DNA of 17,245 nucleotides from Clostridia bacterium (GCA_900754695.1 CAAEDU010000109.1:1-17245), one strand, 5' to 3'; positions 1-5,708 are shown, counted from the stretch's first letter. Notes: generated from the sequence alone by a model not told the origin. A program made the numbers and translations.

Positions 1-10
1 ACTCACTTTG

Positions 11-74
11 CGCGCCGCGACTTGCAAGCGTGGGCGAAAATTCGCCCACGGTGCAAGTTTGGCTGAGCGGCGCG
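11..74. repeat. Nested imperfect palindrome
   Basis: Three complementary segments are stacked. CGCGCCGC (11-18) pairs with GCGGCGCG (67-74), ACTTGCA (20-26) with TGCAAGT (52-58), and CGTGGGCGAA (29-38) with TTCGCCCACG (41-50), leaving a two-base centre. That gives 25 pairs interrupted by short internal loops, the largest being eight bases on the right side. No T run follows on either strand, so a terminator role is not supported. Confidence 0.8.
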
Positions 75-159
75 TAAGACCGTCTCCGAATGAGAACCCA
101 TCGTATTCAAGCACGCACTATCAAGCTGTTCGTTAATACGCCTGAAAGAGGAACGCATT

Positions 160-279
160 GGGACAAGAGGGGACGGGGTAAAGCAGGGAACCCATCTTTG
201 ATGGGGTTTGGGTGCGTAAATGTTCAACGGCGAGCATCTTGCTCGCCGTTGAACATTTTTGCCCCGTCCCCGTTGTCCC
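160..279. repeat. Three-way-junction inverted repeat
   Basis: An outer stem joins 160-178 with 262-279: ten pairs, a small AG/G internal loop, then seven pairs. Inside sit two hairpins. A short one at 189-208 has CCCATC/GATGGG at its core. A perfect 19-bp one has arms 218-236 and 240-258 around a three-base loop and is followed on the plus strand by TT. The fold is a cloverleaf-like 120-nt unit. The 19-bp hairpin plus its T-rich edge could stop plus-strand transcription, but the outer stem suggests the whole unit is a mobile or structural repeat. Confidence 0.75.
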
Positions 280-293
280 GAAATTTTATACAC

Positions 294-344
294 ACCCCGG
301 AACAAGATAACATCGTGTCTAAGGACGTCACGCTCGGGGTTTTT
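294..344 (+). terminator. Possible plus-strand intrinsic terminator or repeat
   Basis: ACCCCG (294-299) pairs with CGGGGT (335-340) and is followed by TTTT on the plus strand. The enclosed 35 bases can form a weaker inner hairpin. The loop contains the ATCGTG repeat motif also found near 79-117 and 350-391. Orientation would suit a convergent gene lying left of the window, which cannot be seen. The long loop and short stem make terminator function uncertain. Confidence 0.35.
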
Positions 345-479
345 GTTATACCGTCTCCGAAGAAGAAACATCGTGCTCAGAGACGCCCGCACAAACGCTA
401 ATTAGCTGAGCGCGATATTTGGATGCAGAACGCGAAAGCACCCCTGTTCGCTGACGCTGTCATTTAGATGAGATGCGCG

Positions 480-543
480 AAAAAGCCCCTTCCGCAAAAG
501 GGAGCGTACTAAAACGTACGTGACCGCATTGCGGAATGGGGCT
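480..543 (-). terminator. Intrinsic terminator built on repeat unit 1
   Basis: The arms are AGCCCCTTCCGCAA (484-497) and 529-543, giving 14 pairs with one bulged T at 537. On the minus strand the stem is followed directly by TTTTT (484 to 480). The tip carries a second small hairpin, CGTAC (505-509), a six-base loop TAAAAC, then GTACG (516-520). This is the better of the two candidate terminators after rplQ. The tip is shared with the unit at 657-719 although the arms are unrelated. Confidence 0.65.
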
Positions 544-570
544 CTGACAAAGCAGATCGCCAATCTACCC

Positions 571-604
571 CACGAGAAAAATCAAAGATTTTTCCCGCGG
601 GGAC
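571..604. repeat. AT-rich hairpin between the two core repeat units
   Basis: GAAAAATC (576-583) pairs with GATTTTTC (587-594) around a three-base AAA loop, inside a loose C-rich/G-rich outer pairing (CCCC at 568-571, GGGG at 599-602). A second small hairpin TCAGAC-tt-GTCTGA follows at 616-629. Function is unknown; it lies in the spacer between the two terminator-like repeats. Confidence 0.55.
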
Positions 605-624
605 CCCGAGCAGCGTCAGACTTG

Positions 625-751
625 TCTGAGGGCAATATTCGGATGAAGAACAAGGAAAAGGCACCCTTTCCAAGGGGCGCGTACTCAGTCGTACGTAACC
701 CGCAGGAAAGGGTGCCTTTGACACAGTTATTCGCCGAATAGTGCCCTCAGA
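625..751. repeat. Repeat unit 2: double nested stem-loop
   Basis: The outer arms TGAGGGCAATATTCGG (627-642) and CCGAATAGTGCCCTCA (734-749) pair at 15 of 16 positions, and two more pairs extend them to 625 and 751. The inner arms 657-671 and 705-719 pair perfectly over 15 bp. The tip repeats the GTACG hairpin (CGTAC 680-684, loop TCAGTC, GTACG 691-695) flanked by GG and CC. The right outer arm contains the rplQ stop codon, so the element abuts and slightly overlaps the gene. Confidence 0.8.
645..719 (-). terminator. Probable first terminator after rplQ
   Basis: On the minus strand the perfect 15-bp inner stem of repeat unit 2 (705-719 with 657-671) is followed by the pyrimidine-rich run TTTTCCTTGTTCTTC. 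The first T residues overlap the stem base. The loop of 33 nt is longer than usual but folds on its own. It starts 28 bases after the rplQ stop codon. Tandem with the hairpin at 480-543, it would end the operon transcript. Confidence 0.5.
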
Positions 752-1253
752 TGAGTTGGAGAATGCAGACCTGCGCCGCATCCCCCCTCCTCACTCCCGT
801 GCGAAGGATGCGGGTGTAGCCGCCGCCTTTGCCGAGCTCGGTGGCACGGGCATCGTATTTGGGGGCGTACTCTTTGAACATCTTCTCGATGAGAGGATGA
901 TGGACGTCCTTGATGCGCGCGTTGTAAGCGGCTTTGCTCTCTTTCTCTTTGCGCATTTCCTGAAGGTCGCGCAGCTCAGCCATGAGCCTTCTGCGGGCGG
1001 CGAGCTTCTTTTCGCCGTCGTTGGTGAACTGGACGTCGCTCTTCTCGCCCTTGGCGCCCTTGACGGACTTGGTGACGGTGACTTCGTCCTGATAGGTGCG
1101 GACGGCGAGGGTGATGAGCTTCTCAGCCATTCTTCTGACCTCTTTGGCGCGGTCTACGGTGGTCTCGATCTCGCCGTACCACAGCAGCTCGGAGACCTGA
1201 TTGCGGAGCATCGCCATTCTCTGATCGGTGCGTTTGCCTAATTTTCTTGCCAT
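747..1253 (-). CDS. rplQ: 50S ribosomal protein L17, with internal insertion
   Basis: L17 is a protein of the large ribosomal subunit and the usual last gene of the alpha cluster. The N-terminus (MARKLGKRTDQRMAML, the IETT and RAKE segments near 29-38) and the C-terminus (GGYTRI near 144-149, then RRGDAA at 155-160) are typical of the family. The protein is 168 residues against about 115-125 usually. The excess lies in the middle: a segment about 52-83 rich in V, T, K and D, and a lysine/glutamate-rich segment about 97-118. The ATG at 1253 has AGGAGG seven bases upstream, overlapping the rpoA stop region. The stop codon lies inside the arm of a downstream repeat. The identity is secure; what the insertion does is unknown. 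Confidence 0.96.
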   Translation of the reverse strand: MARKLGKRTDQRMAMLRNQVSELLWYGEIETTVDRAKEVRRMAEKLITLAVRTYQDEVTVTKSVKGAKGEKSDVQFTNDGEKKLAARRRLMAELRDLQEMRKEKESKAAYNARIKDVHHPLIEKMFKEYAPKYDARATELGKGGGYTRILRTGVRRGDAAQVCILQLI

Positions 1254-1262
1254 GATGTCCTC

Positions 1263-2216
1263 CTAATCCTCTTGCGCTTTGAGGCTCAGTCCCAGTTCTT
1301 CGAGCTTTTTCACGACTTCTTCGAGGGATTTTCTGCCGAGGTTCCTGACTTTGAGCATATCGTCCTCGGTGCGTCTGGTGAGATCGGCGACGGTGCTGAT
1401 GCCTGCGCGTTTGAGGCAGTTGTAGGAACGCACGGAGAGGTCGAGATCCTCCACGGACATTTCCATGACTTTCAGCGCCTTGTCGTCGTCCTGGGACACC
1501 AGAATGTTCTGCTCGCTCATGTTGTCGACGAGCTCGACGAAAAGTTTCATGTGATCATTGATGATCTTGGCGGCGAGGGAGATGATCTCCTTTGCGGAGA
1601 CGGTCCCGTCCGTGGTGACCTCAATGGTGAGCTTGTCGAAATCGATGCTCTGCTCGACGCGGGTGCTCTCCACCGCATAGTTGACCTTGGTCACGGGGGT
1701 GAAGATGCTGTCCACGGGGATGAACCCGATGGGCTCGCGAGGATCCTTATTGCGGTCGGCGGGGACATAGCCGCGGCCGGTGCCGACATAGATCAGCATA
1801 TCGATGCTGCCGCCCTCGTCGAGGGTGCAGATGAGCTGATCGGGGTTGAGCACTTCGACGGTGGAAGGCACGTCGATATCGCCTGCGCGCACGGGACCGA
1901 CGGAGTCGGCGTGGAGGGAAAGCTCCACCTTTTCGCCCTCTGCGGGTGCGGTGACCTTGAAGCGCACGGTCTTGATGTTGAGGATGATCTCGGTGACTTC
2001 CTCTTTGACGCCTTTGACGGTGGAGAACTCATGATCCACGCCGTCGATCTTGATGCCGACTGCAGCAGCGCCGGGCAGGGAGGACAGGAGAACACGTCTC
2101 AAACTGTTGCCGAGGGTGGTGCCGAAACCGCGCTCAAGCGGCTCGACGACGAACTTCGCATAATTTTTGCTTTCGTTTTCCTCGCAAGTGATCTTGGGCT
2201 TTTTGATCTCCATCAT
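1263..2216 (-). CDS. rpoA: DNA-directed RNA polymerase subunit alpha
   Basis: Alpha dimerises to start assembly of RNA polymerase and its C-terminal domain contacts promoter UP elements and activators. The 317-residue length is normal. The N-terminal assembly domain (about 1-230) contains the conserved segments FGTTLGNSLRRVLLSSLPG (31-49) and the DPREPIG region (158-164). A flexible acidic linker (SQDDDKAL, 241-248) leads to the C-terminal domain at about 251-317. There SVRSYNCLKR (261-270) supplies R263, the counterpart of the DNA-contacting arginine 265 of E. coli. Two ATG codons stand in tandem; the first, at 2216, has AGGAGG eight bases upstream. It lies between rpsD and rplQ with short gaps, so polymerase and ribosome synthesis share one transcript. 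Confidence 0.98.
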   Translation of the reverse strand: MMEIKKPKITCEENESKNYAKFVVEPLERGFGTTLGNSLRRVLLSSLPGAAAVGIKIDGVDHEFSTVKGVKEEVTEIILNIKTVRFKVTAPAEGEKVELSLHADSVGPVRAGDIDVPSTVEVLNPDQLICTLDEGGSIDMLIYVGTGRGYVPADRNKDPREPIGFIPVDSIFTPVTKVNYAVESTRVEQSIDFDKLTIEVTTDGTVSAKEIISLAAKIINDHMKLFVELVDNMSEQNILVSQDDDKALKVMEMSVEDLDLSVRSYNCLKRAGISTVADLTRRTEDDMLKVRNLGRKSLEEVVKKLEELGLSLKAQED

Positions 2217-2236
2217 AATCAGTTCCTCCTGACGGC

Positions 2237-2830
2237 TTATTTAGAGTACAACTCGATGATGAGGTGTTCCTTGATCTCGACGTCGACGATGTCCGCTCTC
2301 TCGGGGAGGGAGAGCACTTTGCCGCTGAGCTCGTTGTTGTCCCATTCCAGCCACTTGACGATGGAAAGGTTCTTGACCTCTTTGGCAGCCTGCCAAATGG
2401 GCAGGTTCTTCTTGTTCTCCTTGACGGCGATGACATCGCCCGCTTCGACGAGATAGGAGGGGATGTCCACTCTCTTGCCGTTGACGGTGATGTGACCGTG
2501 GTTGACGAGCTGACGCGCCATGGCGCGGGTCTTGCCCAGCCCGAGACGATAGACGACGTTGTCCAGCCTGCGCTCGAGGAGGATGAGCATGTTCTCACCG
2601 GTCACGCCGCGCATCTTGGACGCCTTCTCGTAGTAACCCTTGAACTGCTTCTCGAGCACGCCGTAGACGAACTTGACCTTCTGCTTCTCTTTGAGCTGCA
2701 TCGCGTAGTCGCTCTGCTTCTTTCTGCGATATTTGACCTGTTTGGTGGATTTCCTGGAAATGCCGAGGTCGGCGGGATTGATGCCGAGCGCTCTGCACTT
2801 CTTCATGACGGGACCCGTATATTTAGCCAT
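2237..2830 (-). CDS. rpsD: 30S ribosomal protein S4, zinc-free form
   Basis: S4 binds 16S rRNA early in assembly and, in E. coli, represses its own alpha operon. At 197 residues it is near the normal length. The start MAKYTGPVMKKCRALG and the S4 RNA-binding segment ERRLDNVVYRLGL (106-118) with the following ARQLVNHGHITVNG run are family hallmarks. Only one cysteine is present (residue 12), so the four-cysteine zinc knot of some S4 proteins is absent. The ATG at 2830 is preceded by AGGAGG. The gene sits between rpsK and rpoA, unlike in Bacillus subtilis where rpsD stands alone, which allows an E. coli-like feedback scheme in this operon. Confidence 0.97.
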   Translation of the reverse strand: MAKYTGPVMKKCRALGINPADLGISRKSTKQVKYRRKKQSDYAMQLKEKQKVKFVYGVLEKQFKGYYEKASKMRGVTGENMLILLERRLDNVVYRLGLGKTRAMARQLVNHGHITVNGKRVDIPSYLVEAGDVIAVKENKKNLPIWQAAKEVKNLSIVKWLEWDNNELSGKVLSLPERADIVDVEIKEHLIIELYSK

Positions 2831-2844
2831 AATTCACGCTCCTC

Positions 2845-3231
2845 CTATATTCTTCTGCGCTTGGGGGGACGGCAGCCGTTGTGGGGGATGGGGGAAACGT
2901 CCTGAATGAGCGTGACCTCGAGACCCACGTTGCCGAGTGCGCGGATGGCGGACTCTCTGCCCTGACCGGGACCCTTGACGTAGACTTCCACAGTCCTCAT
3001 GCCCTGATCGTAAGCGACCTTGGCGGCGTCTTCGCTGATCATCTGCGCGGCGAAGGGAGTGGACTTTCTGGAGCCCCTCAGCTTGAGCTTGCCCGCGGAC
3101 GACCACGACACTGCGTTGCCGTTCATATCGGTGATGGTGACGATGGTGTTGTTGAACGACGCATGGATGTGGGCTTGCCCGCGCTCCACGCGCTTGATAT
3201 CCTTTCTCTTCTTGATCTTCTTACCTGCCAT
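2845..3231 (-). CDS. rpsK: 30S ribosomal protein S11
   Basis: S11 forms part of the platform of the small subunit near the mRNA exit. The 128 residues show the whole family pattern: a basic N-terminus (KKIKKRKDIKRV), AHIHASFNNTIVTITD (20-35), GSRKSTPFAAQ (52-62), and the C-terminal segment with DVSPIPHNGCRPPKRRR (111-127). Start at ATG 3231, with GGAGG eleven bases upstream. The stop codon lies close to the ribosome binding site of rpsD. No anomalies were seen. Confidence 0.97.
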   Translation of the reverse strand: MAGKKIKKRKDIKRVERGQAHIHASFNNTIVTITDMNGNAVSWSSAGKLKLRGSRKSTPFAAQMISEDAAKVAYDQGMRTVEVYVKGPGQGRESAIRALGNVGLEVTLIQDVSPIPHNGCRPPKRRRI

Positions 3232-3248
3232 AATTAGCTACGCCTCCG

Positions 3249-3623
3249 TTATTTGCCTTTCTTCTTGCGACCGACGGTGCGCTTGGGACCCTTCCTCGTG
3301 CGGGCGTTCTGCTTGGTGCTCTGACCGCGGACGGGCAAGCCCTTTCTGTGACGGATGCCTCTGTAGCAACCGATCTCCATAAGACGCTTGATGTTGAGAC
3401 CGACCTCTCTTTTCAGATCGCCCTCGACATGCAGGTTCTTTTCGATGTAATCACGGATGAGGCTGACCTGGGCTTCGGTGAGGTCCTTCACTCTGATGTC
3501 GGGATCGATGCCCGTCTCCGCAAGGATCTTGTCCGCGGTGGGGCGGCCGATGCCGTAGATGTAGGTGAGCCCTATCTCCACTCTCTTTTCGCGCGGAAGA
3601 TCCACGCCGGCTATTCTTGCCAT
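3249..3623 (-). CDS. rpsM: 30S ribosomal protein S13
   Basis: S13 sits in the head of the small subunit and contacts the large subunit and the P-site tRNA through its basic tail. It is 124 residues, typical. MARIAGVDLPREKRVEIGLTYIYGIG begins the protein with the helix-hairpin-helix region. GCYRGIRHRKGLPVRGQ (86-102) and the basic C-terminus with TKQNARTRKGPKRTV are diagnostic. ATG 3623 follows GGAGG at good distance. It is the first gene after the only large gap inside the block, so it may begin an independently controlled alpha segment. Confidence 0.97.
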   Translation of the reverse strand: MARIAGVDLPREKRVEIGLTYIYGIGRPTADKILAETGIDPDIRVKDLTEAQVSLIRDYIEKNLHVEGDLKREVGLNIKRLMEIGCYRGIRHRKGLPVRGQSTKQNARTRKGPKRTVGRKKKGK

Positions 3624-3722
3624 TTCTTACCTCCGAGAATTTTACGTGTATATATGTGACGCGCAGAAAGCCGCACCTTTAAGGAATGAGCGCGGCCAGC
3701 CGCTCTGCGCACTGTTGCCTTC
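3624..3722 (-). promoter_or_regulatory. Structured spacer before rpsM, possible translational control site
   Basis: This gap of 99 bases stands out because other gaps in the block are at most about 27. On the minus strand GCGCAGA (3704-3710) can pair with TCTGCGC (3661-3667). Within this lie a hairpin GCGG-ctgg-CCGC (3692-3703) and the inverted repeat CCTTAAAGG (3676-3684). The TATATA at about 3650 has no matching -35 sequence, so an internal promoter is weakly supported at best. In E. coli the alpha operon leader at exactly this place binds S4; here rpsD lies two genes downstream. A similar role is an inference from position only. Confidence 0.4.
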
Positions 3723-3839
3723 TCAGCCCTGACGCTGCTTGTGGTTGGGATATTTGGGGCAAATGACCATCACTTTGCCGTTTCTTTTGATGACTTTGCA
3801 CTTGTCGCACATGGGCTTCACGCTGGGTCTGACTTTCAT
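3723..3839 (-). CDS. rpmJ: 50S ribosomal protein L36, zinc-binding form
   Basis: L36 is the smallest large-subunit protein and binds one zinc ion. This 38-residue protein starts MKVRPSVKPMCDKCKVIKRN. It carries the zinc ligands C11, C14, C27 and H33, and ends in the typical NHKQRQG. The spacing between the third cysteine and the histidine is five residues, as in E. coli, rather than the four common in Bacillota. ATG 3839 is preceded by AGGAGGTTCTT. It lies nine bases after infA, the normal position. Confidence 0.97.
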   Translation of the reverse strand: MKVRPSVKPMCDKCKVIKRNGKVMVICPKYPNHKQRQG

Positions 3840-3848
3840 AAGAACCTC

Positions 3849-4067
3849 CTATTTGTTTCTGTAAATGATCCTGCCCTTCGTCAGGTCGTAGGGCGACATC
3901 TCGATCTTGACTCTGTCGCCTTCCAGTATTCTGATGTTGTTGATGCGGAGTTTGCCTCCGAGGTATGCCAGGATGACATGACCGTTGGTGAGCTGCACCT
4001 TGAACTGAGTCTTGGGCAGAACTTCGATGACTTTGCCTTCGGTTTCGATGACGTCTATTTTCGACAT
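3849..4067 (-). CDS. infA: Translation initiation factor IF-1
   Basis: IF-1 occupies the A site of the 30S subunit during initiation and aids IF-2 and IF-3. The 72 residues are the exact usual length and form a single OB (S1-like) fold. VIETEGKVIEVLP (6-18), NGHVILAYLGGKLR (28-41) and the C-terminal VKIEMSPYDLTKGRIIYR are signature segments. ATG 4067 has AAGGAG overlapping the stop of the preceding KOW gene, which suggests coupled translation. The neighbours map-KOW-infA-rpmJ follow the Bacillota order. Confidence 0.97.
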   Translation of the reverse strand: MSKIDVIETEGKVIEVLPKTQFKVQLTNGHVILAYLGGKLRINNIRILEGDRVKIEMSPYDLTKGRIIYRNK

Positions 4068-4075
4068 AACACTCC

Positions 4076-4342
4076 TTATATCCTGTTTTTGTCGTAGAGT
4101 TTGAGCGCGCTGTACAGCTCGGAGTCGAACACCTGCGCGCCGGCTTCCAGCTTTTCCGCGATGCGTTCCAGCCTGTCGCCCGTCTCTTTGAGATGCCTGA
4201 CGTTTTTGCGCTTGGCGTCCTTGAGGCGCCTGACGTCACCGTCCGCGATCCTCACGAACTTCTCGCTCTCCACCGCCACCACGGCGAAATATCTCCCGCC
4301 GTCGCGCCCGGCTTTTGAAAAAACCACGTCTCCCGGTCTCAT
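4076..4342 (-). CDS. KOW-domain RNA-binding protein of unknown role
   Basis: This is an 88-residue protein whose first 35 residues (MRPGDVVFSKAGRDGGRYFAVVAV) look like a KOW motif, the small RNA-binding barrel of ribosomal proteins L14e, L24 and NusG. The rest is a charged helical stretch (about 40-70, rich in K, R and E) and a short tail. A gene of this kind stands between map and infA in many Bacillota (ybzG in Bacillus subtilis). Its function is not established. The ATG at 4342 shares one base with the map stop codon (TGATG), and a GTG three bases earlier is an alternative start. No strong ribosome binding site is seen, so it probably depends on reinitiation after map. Confidence 0.85.
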   Translation of the reverse strand: MRPGDVVFSKAGRDGGRYFAVVAVESEKFVRIADGDVRRLKDAKRKNVRHLKETGDRLERIAEKLEAGAQVFDSELYSALKLYDKNRI

Positions 4343-5085
4343 CACAGCGTCAATATCTCCGCTCCGTTTTCGGTGAGTGCCACCGTGTTCTCATAGTGCG
4401 CCGAGGGCTTGCCGTCCGCAGTGACGCACGTCCATTCGTCGTCGAGGGTGATCACCTTCCACGTCCCCATGTTGACCATGGGCTCTATGGCGAGCACCAG
4501 CCCCCTTTGCAGCTTCACGCCGTGACCCGCCGTGCCGAAGTTGGGCACCGCAGGGTCCTCGTGCATCTTTCTGCCGATGCCGTGCCCGACCAGGTCGCGC
4601 ACCACACCGTATCCGCGGGACTCGTTGTATTCCTGGATGGCTGCGGAGATGTCCCCCAGCCTTCCGCCCTCCTTGAAGTGCTTGACGCCCTCAAAGAAGC
4701 TCTCCCGCGTGACGTCCATCAGCCTGCGCTTTTCCTCGGACACCTCGCCGACGGGGAAGGTCCTCGCCGCGTCGGACTGCCAGCCGTTCAGGATGACGCC
4801 CGCGTCGATGCCGACGATCATGCCCTCCTCAAGCCGCTTGTGCCCCGGGATGCCGTGCACCACCGCCTCGTCCACCGATGTACAGATGGAGGCGGGAAAA
4901 CCGCCGTAACCGAGGAAGGAAGGGGTGCCGCCGTGACGCTTGATGTAGTCGTAGGCGAACTCGTCCAGTTTTTTGGTGCTTATGCCGGGGCGGATCTTCT
5001 CTTCGAGATACAACAGCAGATCTCTCAGCACCAGCCCCGACTTTCTCATCATTCCGATCTCTGCGGAACTTTTGAGATTAATCAT
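4342..5085 (-). CDS. map: Methionine aminopeptidase, type I
   Basis: The enzyme removes the first methionine from new proteins when the second residue is small, using two metal ions. The 247-residue length and absence of an N-terminal zinc-finger extension fit the bacterial type Ia form. The five metal ligands are visible: D94 (GIDAG), D105 (SDAARTF), H168 (GHGIGRKMHE), E201 (AIEPMVN) and E232 (HYENTV). H77 in VVHGIP is the substrate-binding histidine. The ATG at 5085 overlaps the adk coding end by eight bases, with AGAAGG upstream inside adk. Its place after adk is standard. Confidence 0.97.
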   Translation of the reverse strand: MINLKSSAEIGMMRKSGLVLRDLLLYLEEKIRPGISTKKLDEFAYDYIKRHGGTPSFLGYGGFPASICTSVDEAVVHGIPGHKRLEEGMIVGIDAGVILNGWQSDAARTFPVGEVSEEKRRLMDVTRESFFEGVKHFKEGGRLGDISAAIQEYNESRGYGVVRDLVGHGIGRKMHEDPAVPNFGTAGHGVKLQRGLVLAIEPMVNMGTWKVITLDDEWTCVTADGKPSAHYENTVALTENGAEILTL

Positions 5086-5701
5086 TGAGCACCTTCTTTA
5101 TCTTTTCAAAGTCCTGCTCTATCGTGCCCGTGGCGTCCACGTTCACGAGGATGCCCTTCTTTTCGTAGTAACCGATGAGGGGCGCGGTCTGTTTCTCGTA
5201 AGTTTCCAGCCTTGCTCTCACGGTCTCGGGCTTGTCGTCGTCGCGGAAGAAGAGCTCCTTGCCACACTTGGCGCAGGTAGTGCTCCCGTTCAGCTTGGAG
5301 GTGTGATAGGTCGCACCGCACACGCACACGCGCCTGCCCGCAAGCCTCTCCACGATGACGTCGAAACCGACCACGATGTTGACGGCGATGTCGATCTTTG
5401 CCACTTTGTCGAGAGCTTCCGCCTGGGCGATGGTGCGGGGGAACCCGTCCAGAACGTAACCGTTCAGCGCGTCCTCCTCCTTCAGCCTGTCCGCCACGAT
5501 GCCGATGACGACGTCGTCGGGGACGAGCGCGCCCGCGTCGATGTAAGACTTGGCGAGCTTGCCGAGCTCGGTGCCCTCTTTGATATTCTTGCGGAGGATG
5601 TCACCCGTAGAGATGTGCGGGATGTGATACTCTTCCGCGATCAGCGCGGACTGGGTGCCCTTGCCTGCACCCGGCGCGCCGAGCATGATTATGTTTTTCA
5701 T
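5078..5701 (-). CDS. adk: Adenylate kinase, zinc-knot LID type
   Basis: Adenylate kinase converts ATP and AMP to two ADP, keeping adenine nucleotides balanced. The P-loop GAPGAGKGT is at 8-16, the AMP-binding STGDILR at 31-37, DGFPRT at 85-90, and the arginine-rich LID region RRVC at 123-126 with RDDD at 153-156. The LID has four cysteines (126, 128, 143, 146) as in zinc-binding Gram-positive enzymes, but the first pair is C-x-C rather than the usual C-x2-C and the LID is a few residues short. Total length is 207 against about 215. ATG 5701 has GAGG five bases before it. It overlaps map. Confidence 0.96.
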   Translation of the reverse strand: MKNIIMLGAPGAGKGTQSALIAEEYHIPHISTGDILRKNIKEGTELGKLAKSYIDAGALVPDDVVIGIVADRLKEEDALNGYVLDGFPRTIAQAEALDKVAKIDIAVNIVVGFDVIVERLAGRRVCVCGATYHTSKLNGSTTCAKCGKELFFRDDDKPETVRARLETYEKQTAPLIGYYEKKGILVNVDATGTIEQDFEKIKKVLND

Positions 5702-5708
5702 TCCGTCC

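Larger units (their letters stand above)
1..746. repeat. Gene-free region packed with nested inverted repeats
   Basis: No open frame here has a ribosome binding site or recognisable protein. The frames that exist run through palindromes on both strands. The stretch instead contains at least five separate long stem-loops (11-74, 160-279, 294-344, 480-543, 625-751) and several imperfect direct repeats. It follows rplQ on the minus strand and so forms the 3' end of the big operon, where transcripts are expected to stop. No neighbouring gene is visible on the left side before the window ends. The repeats look like intergenic repeat elements gathered at an operon end; that is an inference from structure, as no known repeat family was recognised. 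Confidence 0.75.

Noticed and set aside
160..279. Possible tRNA because of the cloverleaf-like shape
   Set aside because: Arm lengths are wrong, there is no TTCRA loop, no anticodon arm and no acceptor pattern; the long arm is a perfect 19-bp hairpin.
79..391. Possible CRISPR array from the ATCGT-containing repeats
   Set aside because: The copies are few, imperfect and irregularly spaced, with different flanking stems and no cas genes nearby.
3..392. Open frames of about 100-130 codons on both strands at the left edge
   Set aside because: They run through large palindromes, repeat the same residues because of the inverted repeats, and lack ribosome binding sites.
1272..2456. A 394-codon open frame on the plus strand opposite rpoA and rpsD
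   Set aside because: It mirrors the codon pattern of rpoA and has low-complexity D/G/H/L composition, so it is a shadow frame.
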